Part shown: piece by piece, positions 41,542-49,706 of the stretch | Numbering within the stretch: the first letter of the stretch is position 1 | How the letters are laid out: each line of letters starts with the position of its first letter | From: Actinomadura sp. KC06 | GTDB taxonomy: Bacteria; Actinomycetota; Actinomycetes; Streptosporangiales; Streptosporangiaceae | Direction: 5' to 3' | DNA length: 64,000 nucleotides | Assembly: GCF_004348735.1 (NCBI RefSeq) | Contig: NZ_SMKT01000025.1 | Coordinates: forward strand, 1 to 64,000 | Program-made: the position numbers and the translations under genes | Notes under the pieces: model-generated | What the model was told of the DNA's origin: nothing | What the model saw: the letters and a program-made list of their open reading frames with translations, nothing else | Databases searched by the model: none

Positions 41542-43170
41542 CTAGCGGGGGACGACGGGGAGGTTGATGGTGGACGGGTGGGCGGGGGAGTGGAAGATCT
41601 CCTGGTCGGCGGTGAGCATCTCCGTCGCGGTGCCGATGGGGGCGCCGGTGCCGGGGTTGCGGGCGACGCGGGGGTAGGCGCCGCTGGCGACCTGGACGCG
41701 GACGCGGTGGCCGCGGCGGAACCGGTGACCGGCCGGCCACAGCTCGACGGCGACGTGCTGGACGCCGTCCTCGCCGGGCTCCGGGGTGCCGGGGACGAGC
41801 CGCCGCATCCCCTCGCACAGGTTCAGCGACTCGCCGTCCGGGGTGACGTCGCAGAGCCGGACGACGAAGTCGGTGTGCTCGCGGTTCGACCGGACGTGCA
41901 GGTCGGCGGTGACCGGGCCGATGATCTCCAGGTCGTCGTCGAGGACGTCGGAGGTGTAGACGAGGACGTCCCGCCGCCGCTCCAGCCGCCTCTGGTCGGT
42001 GGACGGGCGGGTCTCGCCGAGCAGCGTCGGGCCGCCGAGGAACGGCGTCGGATGGTCCGGGTCGTAGCGGTAGGCGTCGGGCTCCGACTCGGGCGGCTCG
42101 CCCGGGGAGAGGGCGCCGCCCGGATGCAGATGCCAGCGCTCCTCCCGCATCCCGGGGACGGGCCAGTCGGGGAACTCGCGCCACTCGTCCGCGCCCGTGA
42201 TGTACAGCCGGACGGCCTGTTCCCGCAGCTCGGACGGGTCGTCCAGCAGGTGGGCGCGGAACCAGGCGATCGACTCGCCGATCGAGCCGCGCATCATCCG
42301 CTGGTCGGCGTGGAACCACGGGCCGATCGTCAGGTACGGGCGGCGCCCGGCGGCGCGGAGCGCGGCGTAGTCCTTGATCTGCCAGGGCAGGAAGATGTCG
42401 TACCAGCCGCCCGTCATGTTCACCGGGGCCGTGACCTTCGACACGGTCGGGGAGAAGTCGCGCTTGTCCCAGAACGGGGTGTCGGGGCCGTTGACGAGGA
42501 GGTCCTGGAAGAAGCGCTGCTGCTCGCCGGTCGCGAGCCGGTCGAGCTCGGCGAGGGGGCGTCCGGACAGCGTGGCCCGGCGGGCGCGGCGCGGCGACAG
42601 GACCGCGGTGGTGATGCCGGACAGGGAGTTCTTCATCCGCGCGGTCATGTCGACCCAGATGAGCGCGGACTCCAGCGCGAACGTCCCGCCGACGTTCACC
42701 GCGTCCCGGAACGTGGACGCCGTGACCTGCATCGACAGCGCCTTCAGCGCGGGCCCGGCGTCGGCGGCGACCGCCCACTGGACGTAGCCGAGGTAGCTCG
42801 GGCCGTGCATGGCGAACGTCCCGCCGAACCAGGGCTGTGATGTCAGCCACTCGACGGTGGCGAGGCCGTCCTCCCGCTCGTCCAGCGCCTCGAACACGCC
42901 GCCGGACCCGAAGCCGCCGCGGACGCTCTGCACCACCACCTGGAACCCGTGCGACGCGAACCCCTGCCCGCACAGCAGCCCGAACGGCCCGCGCCGCCCG
43001 TACGGGGACCGGACGAGCACCGTCGGCGCCCGTTCCACCCCGGCGGGCGCGTAGTGGTCGGCCAGCAGCGTGACGCCGTCGGCGGCCGGGACCTCCAGGT
43101 CGCGCTCGACCGTGACGCGGTGGGGGCCGTTCCGCAGTCCCAGCGCCGTGACCCCGAGCCGGCGCATCAT
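41542..43170 (-). CDS. CocE/NonD-family hydrolase (X-Pro dipeptidyl-peptidase type)
   Basis: 542 residues from ATG 43170; an in-frame GTG at 43185 and the next ATG at 43167 are alternatives. The alpha/beta catalytic core has the nucleophile in AMHGPSYLGYVQW, the acid in MTGGWYDIFLPWQ and the histidine in TIGPWFHADQ. The C-terminal third is the jelly-roll domain (VTADLHVRSNREHTDFVVRL...). Members hydrolyse acyl-proline peptides, esters or cocaine-like substrates. No signal peptide is seen, so it is probably cytoplasmic. Confidence 0.88.
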   Translation of the reverse strand: MMRRLGVTALGLRNGPHRVTVERDLEVPAADGVTLLADHYAPAGVERAPTVLVRSPYGRRGPFGLLCGQGFASHGFQVVVQSVRGGFGSGGVFEALDEREDGLATVEWLTSQPWFGGTFAMHGPSYLGYVQWAVAADAGPALKALSMQVTASTFRDAVNVGGTFALESALIWVDMTARMKNSLSGITTAVLSPRRARRATLSGRPLAELDRLATGEQQRFFQDLLVNGPDTPFWDKRDFSPTVSKVTAPVNMTGGWYDIFLPWQIKDYAALRAAGRRPYLTIGPWFHADQRMMRGSIGESIAWFRAHLLDDPSELREQAVRLYITGADEWREFPDWPVPGMREERWHLHPGGALSPGEPPESEPDAYRYDPDHPTPFLGGPTLLGETRPSTDQRRLERRRDVLVYTSDVLDDDLEIIGPVTADLHVRSNREHTDFVVRLCDVTPDGESLNLCEGMRRLVPGTPEPGEDGVQHVAVELWPAGHRFRRGHRVRVQVASGAYPRVARNPGTGAPIGTATEMLTADQEIFHSPAHPSTINLPVVPR

Positions 43171-43348
43171 TCCCACGCCTACCACTTGATCGATCGTAAT
43201 CGCCCCGCAGGTAGATCCCTGTCCCCGGAGCCCGTGATGTGCCTCGCACGCTCCGGGTCTTCACTACCATCGGGGACGCACAACATGGCAAAACGGACGT
43301 CAGGGGCGGCCCGCGGGTGGTCCTGGCAGAGGGAGAGATGCGCGCGTC

Positions 43349-44443
43349 ATGGACGACCTGAGCTGGGAGCGGATCATCGCCGCCGCGATCGTGCTGGCGG
43401 GCGCCCTGGCGATCGCGGTCATCCTGCGGTTGCTGACCGGACGGCTGTCCAAGCGGGCCGGCGACACCCGGTGGGCCTGGGACGACATGGCCGCCCGGCT
43501 GGTCAAGGACCTGGCCGTGCCGGTGTCGGTGATCCTCGGCCTGTGGTTCGCGGCGAAGGTGCTGGAGCTGCCGCGCGGCACCCTGGACGTGATCGCCAAG
43601 GTGCTCCTCGCCGTGACGATCTTCGTGGTGTCGGTGGCGCTGGCCCGGCTGATCGCGAGCTCGGTCGGCTCGTACGCGCTGGCCAAGCAGGGCGTCGCCG
43701 CCAATGTGACGATCTTCGCCAACATCGCCAAGGTGGTGGTGATCGGCGTCGGCGTCCTGGTGATGCTGCAGAGCCTCGGCGTCTCGATCTCGCCGCTGCT
43801 CGGCGCGCTGGGCGTCGGCGGCCTCGCGGTCGCGCTGGCCTTGCAGGACACGCTGGCGAACCTGTTCGCGGGCGTGCACGTCCTGGCGTCCAAGACGATC
43901 GAGCCCGGCGACTACATCAAGCTGGCCACCGGCCAGGAGGGGTACGTCGTCGACATCAACTGGCGCAACACCTCCATCCGGACGCTGTCGGACAACATCG
44001 AGGTCATCCCGAACCAGCGGTTCTCCGACACGATCCTCACCAACTACCACCGGCCAGCCCAGGACATGTCGATCATGGTCTACGCGAAGGTGGCGTACGA
44101 GGTCGACCTGGACCGGGTGGAGCGGCTCATCACCGAGGTCGGCGAGGACGTGATGAAGGACGTGCAGGGCGGCGTCGAGGACACGAGCGTCCTGGTCCGG
44201 TTCGACGACTTCAACGACGCGACGGTCGGCTTCCACGCCATCCTGCGGTCGACGGAGTTCGGCGACCAGTTCCTCATCAAGCACGAGTTCCTGAAGCGCC
44301 TGCACCGGGCGCTCCGCGAGGAGGGCGTCGCGCCGCCGTACTGGCACCACCGTGTGGTCCTCAGCGACGCGACCGCCGATAGCGACGCGCCTCCGGCGCC
44401 GCGCCAAGGCGAACTGTCCCAGAAGGACGGCCTTTCCCTCTGA
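43349..44443 (+). CDS. MscS-family mechanosensitive channel
   Basis: 364 residues from ATG 43349. Four to five N-terminal hydrophobic helices lead to the pore-lining helix ISPLLGALGVGGLAVALALQDTLANLFAG, then the MscS beta domain (IEPGDYIKLATGQEGYVVDINWRNTSIRTLSDN...PNQRFSD) and an alpha/beta C-terminus. It opens under membrane tension to release osmolytes. The charged tail after VLSDATADS is variable. Confidence 0.93.
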   Translation: MDDLSWERIIAAAIVLAGALAIAVILRLLTGRLSKRAGDTRWAWDDMAARLVKDLAVPVSVILGLWFAAKVLELPRGTLDVIAKVLLAVTIFVVSVALARLIASSVGSYALAKQGVAANVTIFANIAKVVVIGVGVLVMLQSLGVSISPLLGALGVGGLAVALALQDTLANLFAGVHVLASKTIEPGDYIKLATGQEGYVVDINWRNTSIRTLSDNIEVIPNQRFSDTILTNYHRPAQDMSIMVYAKVAYEVDLDRVERLITEVGEDVMKDVQGGVEDTSVLVRFDDFNDATVGFHAILRSTEFGDQFLIKHEFLKRLHRALREEGVAPPYWHHRVVLSDATADSDAPPAPRQGELSQKDGLSL

Positions 44444-44456
44444 GCCTCTGGCGCCG

Positions 44457-45308
44457 TCAGTCGAGCGGCGGGGGAGGCGTCTCGTCGAACCAGGCGAGGA
44501 ACTCGGCGGCGCCGAACATCCTCGCCGTGTCGAGGGCGGACGGCGACCCCGCCCGCGGGTCGGCGCCCGCGTCGAGGAGGGCCCGCACCACGTCCGCCTC
44601 CCTCTTGAACACCGCGCCGGCGAGCGGCCGCTGGCCCCGGTCGTTGGCGCGTTCCGGGTCGGCGCCGCGCGCCGCCAGCGCCCGGACGGTCTCGGCGCGG
44701 CCGTGGTAGGCGGCGAGCATCAGCAGCGTGTCGCCCTTGTCGTTGGACAGGTTCACCGGCACCCCGGCGTCGACGTACTCGGCGAGCTCCGCCGTCCGGC
44801 CGGCGCGCGCCATCTCGAACAGCCGGGTCGCGAGCTCTTCCATCTCCGGGTCGGCCTCGGTCATGAGCGGAACACTACTGTCCGCCGTGAGCAGCCCGCC
44901 GAAGCTGTCCTCCCCGTAGTGCAGCTGCTTCTCCAGCGCGACGAGCGCGCCGTTCTCGGGCAGCGAGCGGAAGCGGACGTCGTCCGCGAGCGTCCTCATG
45001 ATCAGCAGCCCGCGGCCCCGCTCCGCGCCCGGACCGGGGTCCGGGACGTCCCCGGGGTCGAACCCGTGCCCCGCGTCGATCACCTTGATCACGCAGTGGC
45101 GGTCGTGGATCGTGGCCCGCACCGTGTAGCCGGCGCCGTCCTCGGCGTGCCGGATCACGTTCGTGCAGGCCTCGGTCAGCATCACCTCGATGTCGTCGCG
45201 GATCTCGGCATCCACCCCGAGGGCGGTCAGCGCCGCGTTCAGCAGCCTCCGTGTCGCCGGGACGCTCGCGGCCTCCCGGGGGAGCAGGAGGTCGAGGCTG
45301 ATCTCCAC
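44457..45308 (-). CDS. HATPase (RsbW-like)-ankyrin repeat fusion protein
   Basis: 283 residues from a GTG at 45308. Residues 1 to about 140 form a GHKL ATPase: N-box EACTNVIRHAEDG, G1 VIDAGHGFDPGD and G2 GRGLLIMRTLADDV, as in anti-sigma factor serine kinases. Residues about 155-283 are ankyrin repeats (GDTLLMLAAYHGRAETVRALAARGADPE and two more). An internal ATG (about residue 145, MTEADPEMEELA) looks like the natural start of a free-standing ankyrin protein but has no ribosome site, so it reads as a true fusion. It could sense a partner through the ankyrins and kinase-inhibit a sigma factor or anti-anti-sigma factor (inference). Confidence 0.78.
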   Translation of the reverse strand: MEISLDLLLPREAASVPATRRLLNAALTALGVDAEIRDDIEVMLTEACTNVIRHAEDGAGYTVRATIHDRHCVIKVIDAGHGFDPGDVPDPGPGAERGRGLLIMRTLADDVRFRSLPENGALVALEKQLHYGEDSFGGLLTADSSVPLMTEADPEMEELATRLFEMARAGRTAELAEYVDAGVPVNLSNDKGDTLLMLAAYHGRAETVRALAARGADPERANDRGQRPLAGAVFKREADVVRALLDAGADPRAGSPSALDTARMFGAAEFLAWFDETPPPPLD

Positions 45309-45395
45309 GTGCTCTCCGTCCGTTTTCCGTCACTATGTTCGTGCCCTTCCGGGCACCCTCAAACATCGGACGGCCTCGGACGCCGGGCGGGCGCC

Positions 45396-46082
45396 TCAGC
45401 GGCCGGACGGGCGGGGCGCGTAGTCGTCCACGTACTCCTGGCCGGACAGCCGCTGGATCGCCTCCATGATCTCGTCGGTGACCTGCCGCGCCGCCTTCCC
45501 GCGCGGGACGCCGTCGTCGCGTCCGGCGAAGGCCATCGGCGCGCCGATGCGCAGCCCGATCCGCCCCGGCCTGGGGACGGCCCGCCCCGGCGGCTGCAGC
45601 CGGCCGGTGCCCTCGATCGCCACCGGGACGACGGGCGCGCCGGTCCGCATGGCCAGCCGCGCGACGCCCGTCCGGCCGCGGTACAGCCGCCCGTCCGGCG
45701 ACCGGGTGCCCTCCGGGTGGATCGCGAACACCCCGCCGCGCTCCAGGACCGCCGCCGACGTGTCGAGCGCGGCGGCCGCCGACCGCCCGCCGGACCGGTC
45801 GACCGCGATCATGCCGAGGCCGCTGAAGAGGGCGGCGACGGTCCGGCCCTTCACGCCCGTCCCGATGAGGTACTCGTGCTTGCCGAGGAAGTGGACGCGC
45901 CGCGGGACCATCAGCGGCAGGACGAACGAGTCCAGGAACGCCAGGTGGTTCGCCGCCAGGATCACCGGCCCGATCCGTGGGACGTGCGCGAGGCCGCTCA
46001 CCCGGGGCAGGAAGGCGACGCGCATCGCGGGTCCCATGAGGACGTGCTTCAGCAGGGGATAAATCAGGCGATCGGGCTCCAT
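45396..46082 (-). CDS. 1-acyl-glycerol-3-phosphate acyltransferase (PlsC-like)
   Basis: 228 residues from ATG 46082. The HX4D catalytic motif is NHLAFLD, and the second block is FAIHPEGTRSPDGRLYRGRTGVARLA (acyl-acceptor arginine/glutamate motif). It transfers acyl-CoA/ACP chains to the 2-position of lysophosphatidate, a membrane lipid step. It is the next gene downstream of GPP34, a pairing that may be functional. Confidence 0.88.
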   Translation of the reverse strand: MEPDRLIYPLLKHVLMGPAMRVAFLPRVSGLAHVPRIGPVILAANHLAFLDSFVLPLMVPRRVHFLGKHEYLIGTGVKGRTVAALFSGLGMIAVDRSGGRSAAAALDTSAAVLERGGVFAIHPEGTRSPDGRLYRGRTGVARLAMRTGAPVVPVAIEGTGRLQPPGRAVPRPGRIGLRIGAPMAFAGRDDGVPRGKAARQVTDEIMEAIQRLSGQEYVDDYAPRPSGR

Positions 46083-46173
46083 ATGCGTCGAGGCTATGGT
46101 CCGCGCGATCCCCGCCGCCGCTGGGGTCCGGTACAAGTTCGACCCGGCCGGGCTTGTAGGACCGCGCACTTGC

Positions 46174-46190
46174 GGGCCCGGGCCGGGCCC
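46174..46190. terminator. Hairpin downstream of the GPP34 gene
   Basis: GGGCCCGG-G-CCGGGCCC is a perfect 17-base inverted repeat about 40 bases downstream of the GPP34 stop and before the acyltransferase start. It could terminate or attenuate read-through. Confidence 0.5.
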
Positions 46191-46231
46191 GGGGCCGGTG
46201 CTCAGCCGCGGCCGGCGCCGCCCGGCGGTGC

Positions 46232-46858
46232 TCAGCCGGCGCTCTCGGCGGCCTGCTGCTGGCGGATCACCCGGCGGACCGCCGGCGCGGCGGGCCCCGT
46301 CCGCGCGGTCAGCTCCTCGATCCGCCGCCTGTGCCGCCGCCGGTCCTTGCCCGGCAGGACGGTCTTCAGCTCGCCCGCCGCCGCCAGCGCGACCGCCGCC
46401 GCGTCGTAGCTGTTCACGTGCGCGACCGGGCGTCCCCGCAGCGCGGACGACGCCCCGCCCCACAGCGCCTTCACCACCCGCGGGTCCTTGACCGTGACCT
46501 CCTGGTACGGGAACAGGCCGAGGGCCTTGCGCGTCCGCACCCGGATCCAGCCGCCGCGGACGAGCTCGTCCCGGACCGCCGCCACGATCGCCTTGCTGTC
46601 CTTGCGCACCCAGTGCTGCCATGACCGGGGCCGCGACGCCGTGATCTGCGCCAGCACCCCGTACGGGTCGTCGCCGGGCGTCCCGGGGACGGGCCTGCGC
46701 CGGTCCTCGCCGAGCCTGCCGTCGAGGTAGAGCTCGGTGAGCGCGGCGGCGCGGAGCACGTAGCCGAGCCGCGCGCCGTGCTTGGTCATCTTGTGCTTGG
46801 TGGTGTCGTACGCCAGCAGGTACATCCGCGCCGGCAGCGATTCCGGTACTTCGACCAT
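46232..46858 (-). CDS. GPP34-family (GOLPH3/Vps74-like) phosphoprotein
   Basis: 208 residues from ATG 46858. The opening LPARMYLLAYDTTKHKMTKHGARLGYVLRAAALTELYLDGRL matches the GOLPH3/GPP34 fold, a phosphoinositide-binding protein in eukaryotes but of unknown role in actinobacteria. An arginine-rich helix (RRRHRRRIEELTAR) is near the C-terminus. It ends directly upstream of the acyltransferase. Confidence 0.85.
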   Translation of the reverse strand: MVEVPESLPARMYLLAYDTTKHKMTKHGARLGYVLRAAALTELYLDGRLGEDRRRPVPGTPGDDPYGVLAQITASRPRSWQHWVRKDSKAIVAAVRDELVRGGWIRVRTRKALGLFPYQEVTVKDPRVVKALWGGASSALRGRPVAHVNSYDAAAVALAAAGELKTVLPGKDRRRHRRRIEELTARTGPAAPAVRRVIRQQQAAESAG

Positions 46859-46861
46859 CGG

Positions 46862-47119
46862 CTAGTCCTCGCTCCCGCCGCCGTGCGCCCGGCCCGGCGG
46901 GTCGTGCTCGTCGTCCTGTCCGGGCCCCTCCTTGGGGGGACGGCCCCGGCCGCGCATCCGTTCCGCCGAGCCGGGCATCCGGCCCGCGTCGGCGAGCGCC
47001 CGCCGCAGCAGGAACTCGATCTGCGCGTTGGTGCTGCGCAGCTCGTCCCCGGCCCAGCGCGCGAGGGCGTCGTGCACGGCCGGGTCGAGCCGCAGCAGGA
47101 TCTTCTTCCGCTCAGCCAC
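46862..47119 (-). CDS. Ribbon-helix-helix (Arc-like) DNA-binding protein
   Basis: 85 residues from a GTG at 47119. The first 50 residues fit the RHH fold: ERKKILLRLDPAVHDALARWA (beta strand plus first helix) and NAQIEFLLRRALADAGR (second helix). The rest is a charged, disordered tail. It lies 11 bases after the SPFH stop, on the same strand, as an autoregulator of that operon might (inference). Confidence 0.72.
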   Translation of the reverse strand: MAERKKILLRLDPAVHDALARWAGDELRSTNAQIEFLLRRALADAGRMPGSAERMRGRGRPPKEGPGQDDEHDPPGRAHGGGSED

Positions 47120-47130
47120 TGGGCAGGGGG

Positions 47131-48045
47131 TCACTGGTAGAGGCTGCCGGTGTTGACCACCGGCTGCGCGTCGCGGTCGGCGCAGAGCACGACCAGCAGG
47201 TTGCTGACCATCGCCGCCTTGCGCTCCTCGTCCAGGGCGACGACGTTCTCCTCGTCCAGCCGCTCCAGCGCGAGCTGAACCATGCCGACCGCGCCCTCGA
47301 CGATACGCTGCCGCGCCGCCACGACCGCGCCCGCCTGCTGCCGGCGCAGCATCGCCTGCGCGATCTCGGGCGCGTACGCCAGCCGGGTGATCCGCGACTC
47401 GATGATGTCGACGCCCGCGGACGCGACGCGCTGGGACAGCTCGTCCGACAGCTGCGCGGTGATCTCGTCGGCGTTGTCGCGCAGCGAGGTCCGGTCGTGG
47501 GCGTCGTAGGGGAAGCTGCCCGCGATGTGCCGGACGGCCGCCTCGGTCTGGAACGCCACGAACTCCACGAAGTCGTCGACCTCGAACACGGCCCGCGCGG
47601 TGTCGGCGACCTGCCACACGACCACGGCCGAGATCTCGATCGGGTTGCCGTCGAGGTCGTTGACCTTGGCGTGGCCGGTCTCGTGGTTGCGGATCCGCGT
47701 CGACACGCGGCTGCGCTCCGTCAGCGGGTTGACCCAGCGGAGCCCGTCGGTGCGGACCGTCCCGTAGTACCGTCCGAGCAGCTGCAGGACCCGGGCCTCG
47801 TTCGGCGCGACCGGGGTCAGCCCGGCCGCGACGACCAGCCCGGCCAGCCCGAGCAGGGACCCTGCCACGATGCCCGCCGCCAGGGCGGCGCCCCCGCCGG
47901 CCGCCACGCCCGCCAGCACCGCCACGGCGGCGAGCAGGATCAGCGCCAGGGCGAGCCCGAGCATCGCCCATCCGCCGCGGTCCGCCGCCGCCCGCTCCTC
48001 GATCTTCGGACGCGGCATCTCGACCTTGGCCGTCATGTCTGCCAT
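47131..48045 (-). CDS. SPFH/Band 7 domain protein
   Basis: 304 residues from ATG 48045, GGGGGA six bases upstream; ATG 48036 is also possible. Two hydrophobic segments (about residues 26-75) anchor it, and the SPFH domain follows: LTPVAPNEARVLQLLGRYYGTVRTDGLRWVNPL...VVVWQVADTARAVFEVDDFVEFVAFQ. The C-terminal coiled-coil region contains AMLRRQQAGAVVAARQRIVEGAV. Bacterial flotillin-like proteins organise membrane domains. It is the first gene of the SPFH-RHH operon. Confidence 0.88.
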   Translation of the reverse strand: MADMTAKVEMPRPKIEERAAADRGGWAMLGLALALILLAAVAVLAGVAAGGGAALAAGIVAGSLLGLAGLVVAAGLTPVAPNEARVLQLLGRYYGTVRTDGLRWVNPLTERSRVSTRIRNHETGHAKVNDLDGNPIEISAVVVWQVADTARAVFEVDDFVEFVAFQTEAAVRHIAGSFPYDAHDRTSLRDNADEITAQLSDELSQRVASAGVDIIESRITRLAYAPEIAQAMLRRQQAGAVVAARQRIVEGAVGMVQLALERLDEENVVALDEERKAAMVSNLLVVLCADRDAQPVVNTGSLYQ

Positions 48046-48070
48046 CGCCGTCCCCCTTCGCCTCCATTGT

Positions 48071-48101
48071 TATCACCAACCTATCAAAGTGATATCACTT
48101 T
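48071..48101. promoter_or_regulatory. TATCA-rich operator-like region of the SPFH operon
   Basis: AAAGTGATATCACTTT (48086-48101) is a perfect 16-bp palindrome that also forms the last codons of the MFS gene. TATCAC at 48071, TATCAA at 48083 and TATCAC at 48093, plus the reverse TGATA at 48090, form a cluster of similar half-sites within 30 bases, spaced 12 and 10 apart. RHH proteins bind such short repeats, so the encoded RHH protein is a candidate binder. Confidence 0.5.
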
Positions 48102-49628
48102 TTCCAGGTCGGGTTCCTCGGCGTCCGGGATCGCCTTCGGGACGTTGCGGAGCGTGACGAGCGCGAACACCGCGACCAGGGCGGCGCACCCGGCGCTGCA
48201 CACGAGCGCGGCGTGCATGCCGTCCATGAACGCCTCCCGCGCGGCCGCGACGACCTGGGCGGCGAGCGCGTCCGGAAGCCCGGCCGCGGTCTGCCAGGCC
48301 GCGCCGAGCGAGTCGGCGGCCGCGGACGCGGCGGGCGCGGGCACGCCCGCCGGAAGGTCCAGCACGTTCCGGTACACCGCGTTCAGGACGCTGCCGAGGA
48401 CCGCCATGCCGAGCGCGCCGCCCAGCTCGGTCGCGGTCTCCGAGATCGCCGACGCCGCCCCGGACCGCTCCTTCGGGACGGACGCGAGCACGGTGTCGCC
48501 GGTGACCGTGAGCCCCATGCCCATCCCGATCCCGGCCAGCAGCATCGCGGGGACCATCGCCCAGTACGAGGTGTCCAGCCCGATCGTCAGGTACATCGTG
48601 TAACCGGCGGCGGCGATCAGCATCCCGGCCGTGACGACGCGGGCCCGCCCGAGCACGGCGATCAGCGGCGGGGCCAGCAGCACGCCGCCGAGCACCGCGC
48701 CGGCCGCGCCGGGCAGCCCGGCCAGGCCCGCCTTCAGCGGCGACCAGCCGAGCGCCAGCTGGAAGAACAGCGAGAAGATCAGCGACTGCGCGACCAGGGC
48801 GAACATCGCGAACATGTTGGTGACGACCGAGCCGGTGAACGCGGCGCGGCGGAACAGCCGGACGTCGATCAGCGGCTCGTCCAGCCGGGTCTGCCGGATC
48901 AGGAACGCCGCCAGCGCCAGCACGCCCGCCGCCGCCGACACGTAGATCCGCTGCTGGTCCAGGCCGTGCGCCGCCGCCTCCTTGACCGCGTACACGACGC
49001 CGAGGACGCCCGCGACCGACAGCGGCACGCTGGGCAGGTCGATCCGTCCGGGCACCGGGTTGCGCGACTCCGGCAGCACCAGCGCGCCCGCGACCAGCGC
49101 CGCCGCCATGATCGGCACGTTGATCAGGAAGACCGAGCCCCACCAGAAGTGGTCGAGCAGCGCGCCGCCGAGGACGGGCCCGAGCCCGACCGCGAGCCCG
49201 GCGACGCCCATGAACGCGCCGACCGCCATCGTCCGCTCCTTCGGCTCGGCGAAGGCGCGGCGGATCAGCGACAGGCACGACGGCATCAGCGTCGCGCCCG
49301 CGACGCCCAGCACGGCGCGGGCCGCGATCAGCAGCTCCGCGGTCGGCGCGTACGCGGTCACGGCGGACGCGGCGGCGAACAGCGCGGTGCCGATCAGCAG
49401 CAGCCTCTTGTGCCCGATGCGGTCGCCGACGCCGCCCATGGTGATCAGCAGTCCGGCGAGCGCGAACCCGTAGGCGTCCGCGATCCACAGGATCTGCGTG
49501 GACGAGGGGTGCAGGTCGGCGCTGAGATGCGGGACGGCCTGGTTGAGCGCCGTGAGGTCGATGTTCGGGACGAGCGCGACCAGGAGGCAGATCGCGAGCG
49601 TGCCCCATTTGCGGGCCGAGGTGTTCAT
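48084..49628 (-). CDS. DHA2-family (14-helix) MFS drug exporter
   Basis: 514 residues from ATG 49628. The N-terminus MNTSARKWGTLAICLLVALV leads to VPHLSADLHPSSTQILWIADAYGFALAGLLITMGGVGDRIGHKRLLLIGT, which is the helix 1-3 region with motif A of EmrB/QacA transporters; about 14 hydrophobic segments are present. It is an export antiporter for drugs or lipids. It is convergent with nothing close and probably monocistronic. Confidence 0.92.
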   Translation of the reverse strand: MNTSARKWGTLAICLLVALVPNIDLTALNQAVPHLSADLHPSSTQILWIADAYGFALAGLLITMGGVGDRIGHKRLLLIGTALFAAASAVTAYAPTAELLIAARAVLGVAGATLMPSCLSLIRRAFAEPKERTMAVGAFMGVAGLAVGLGPVLGGALLDHFWWGSVFLINVPIMAAALVAGALVLPESRNPVPGRIDLPSVPLSVAGVLGVVYAVKEAAAHGLDQQRIYVSAAAGVLALAAFLIRQTRLDEPLIDVRLFRRAAFTGSVVTNMFAMFALVAQSLIFSLFFQLALGWSPLKAGLAGLPGAAGAVLGGVLLAPPLIAVLGRARVVTAGMLIAAAGYTMYLTIGLDTSYWAMVPAMLLAGIGMGMGLTVTGDTVLASVPKERSGAASAISETATELGGALGMAVLGSVLNAVYRNVLDLPAGVPAPAASAAADSLGAAWQTAAGLPDALAAQVVAAAREAFMDGMHAALVCSAGCAALVAVFALVTLRNVPKAIPDAEEPDLEKVISL

Positions 49629-49706
49629 GCCCGCGAGATTCGCGGCGGGCGCTGACCGTCCCCGCACCGTCCGCTGACCGCGCGGGCCCGGCACCCGCCC
49701 GCGCTG

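Noticed and set aside
46195-46236. Repeated CGGTGCTCAGCCG near the GPP34 stop
   Set aside because: A two-copy local duplication including the stop codon; no function suggested.
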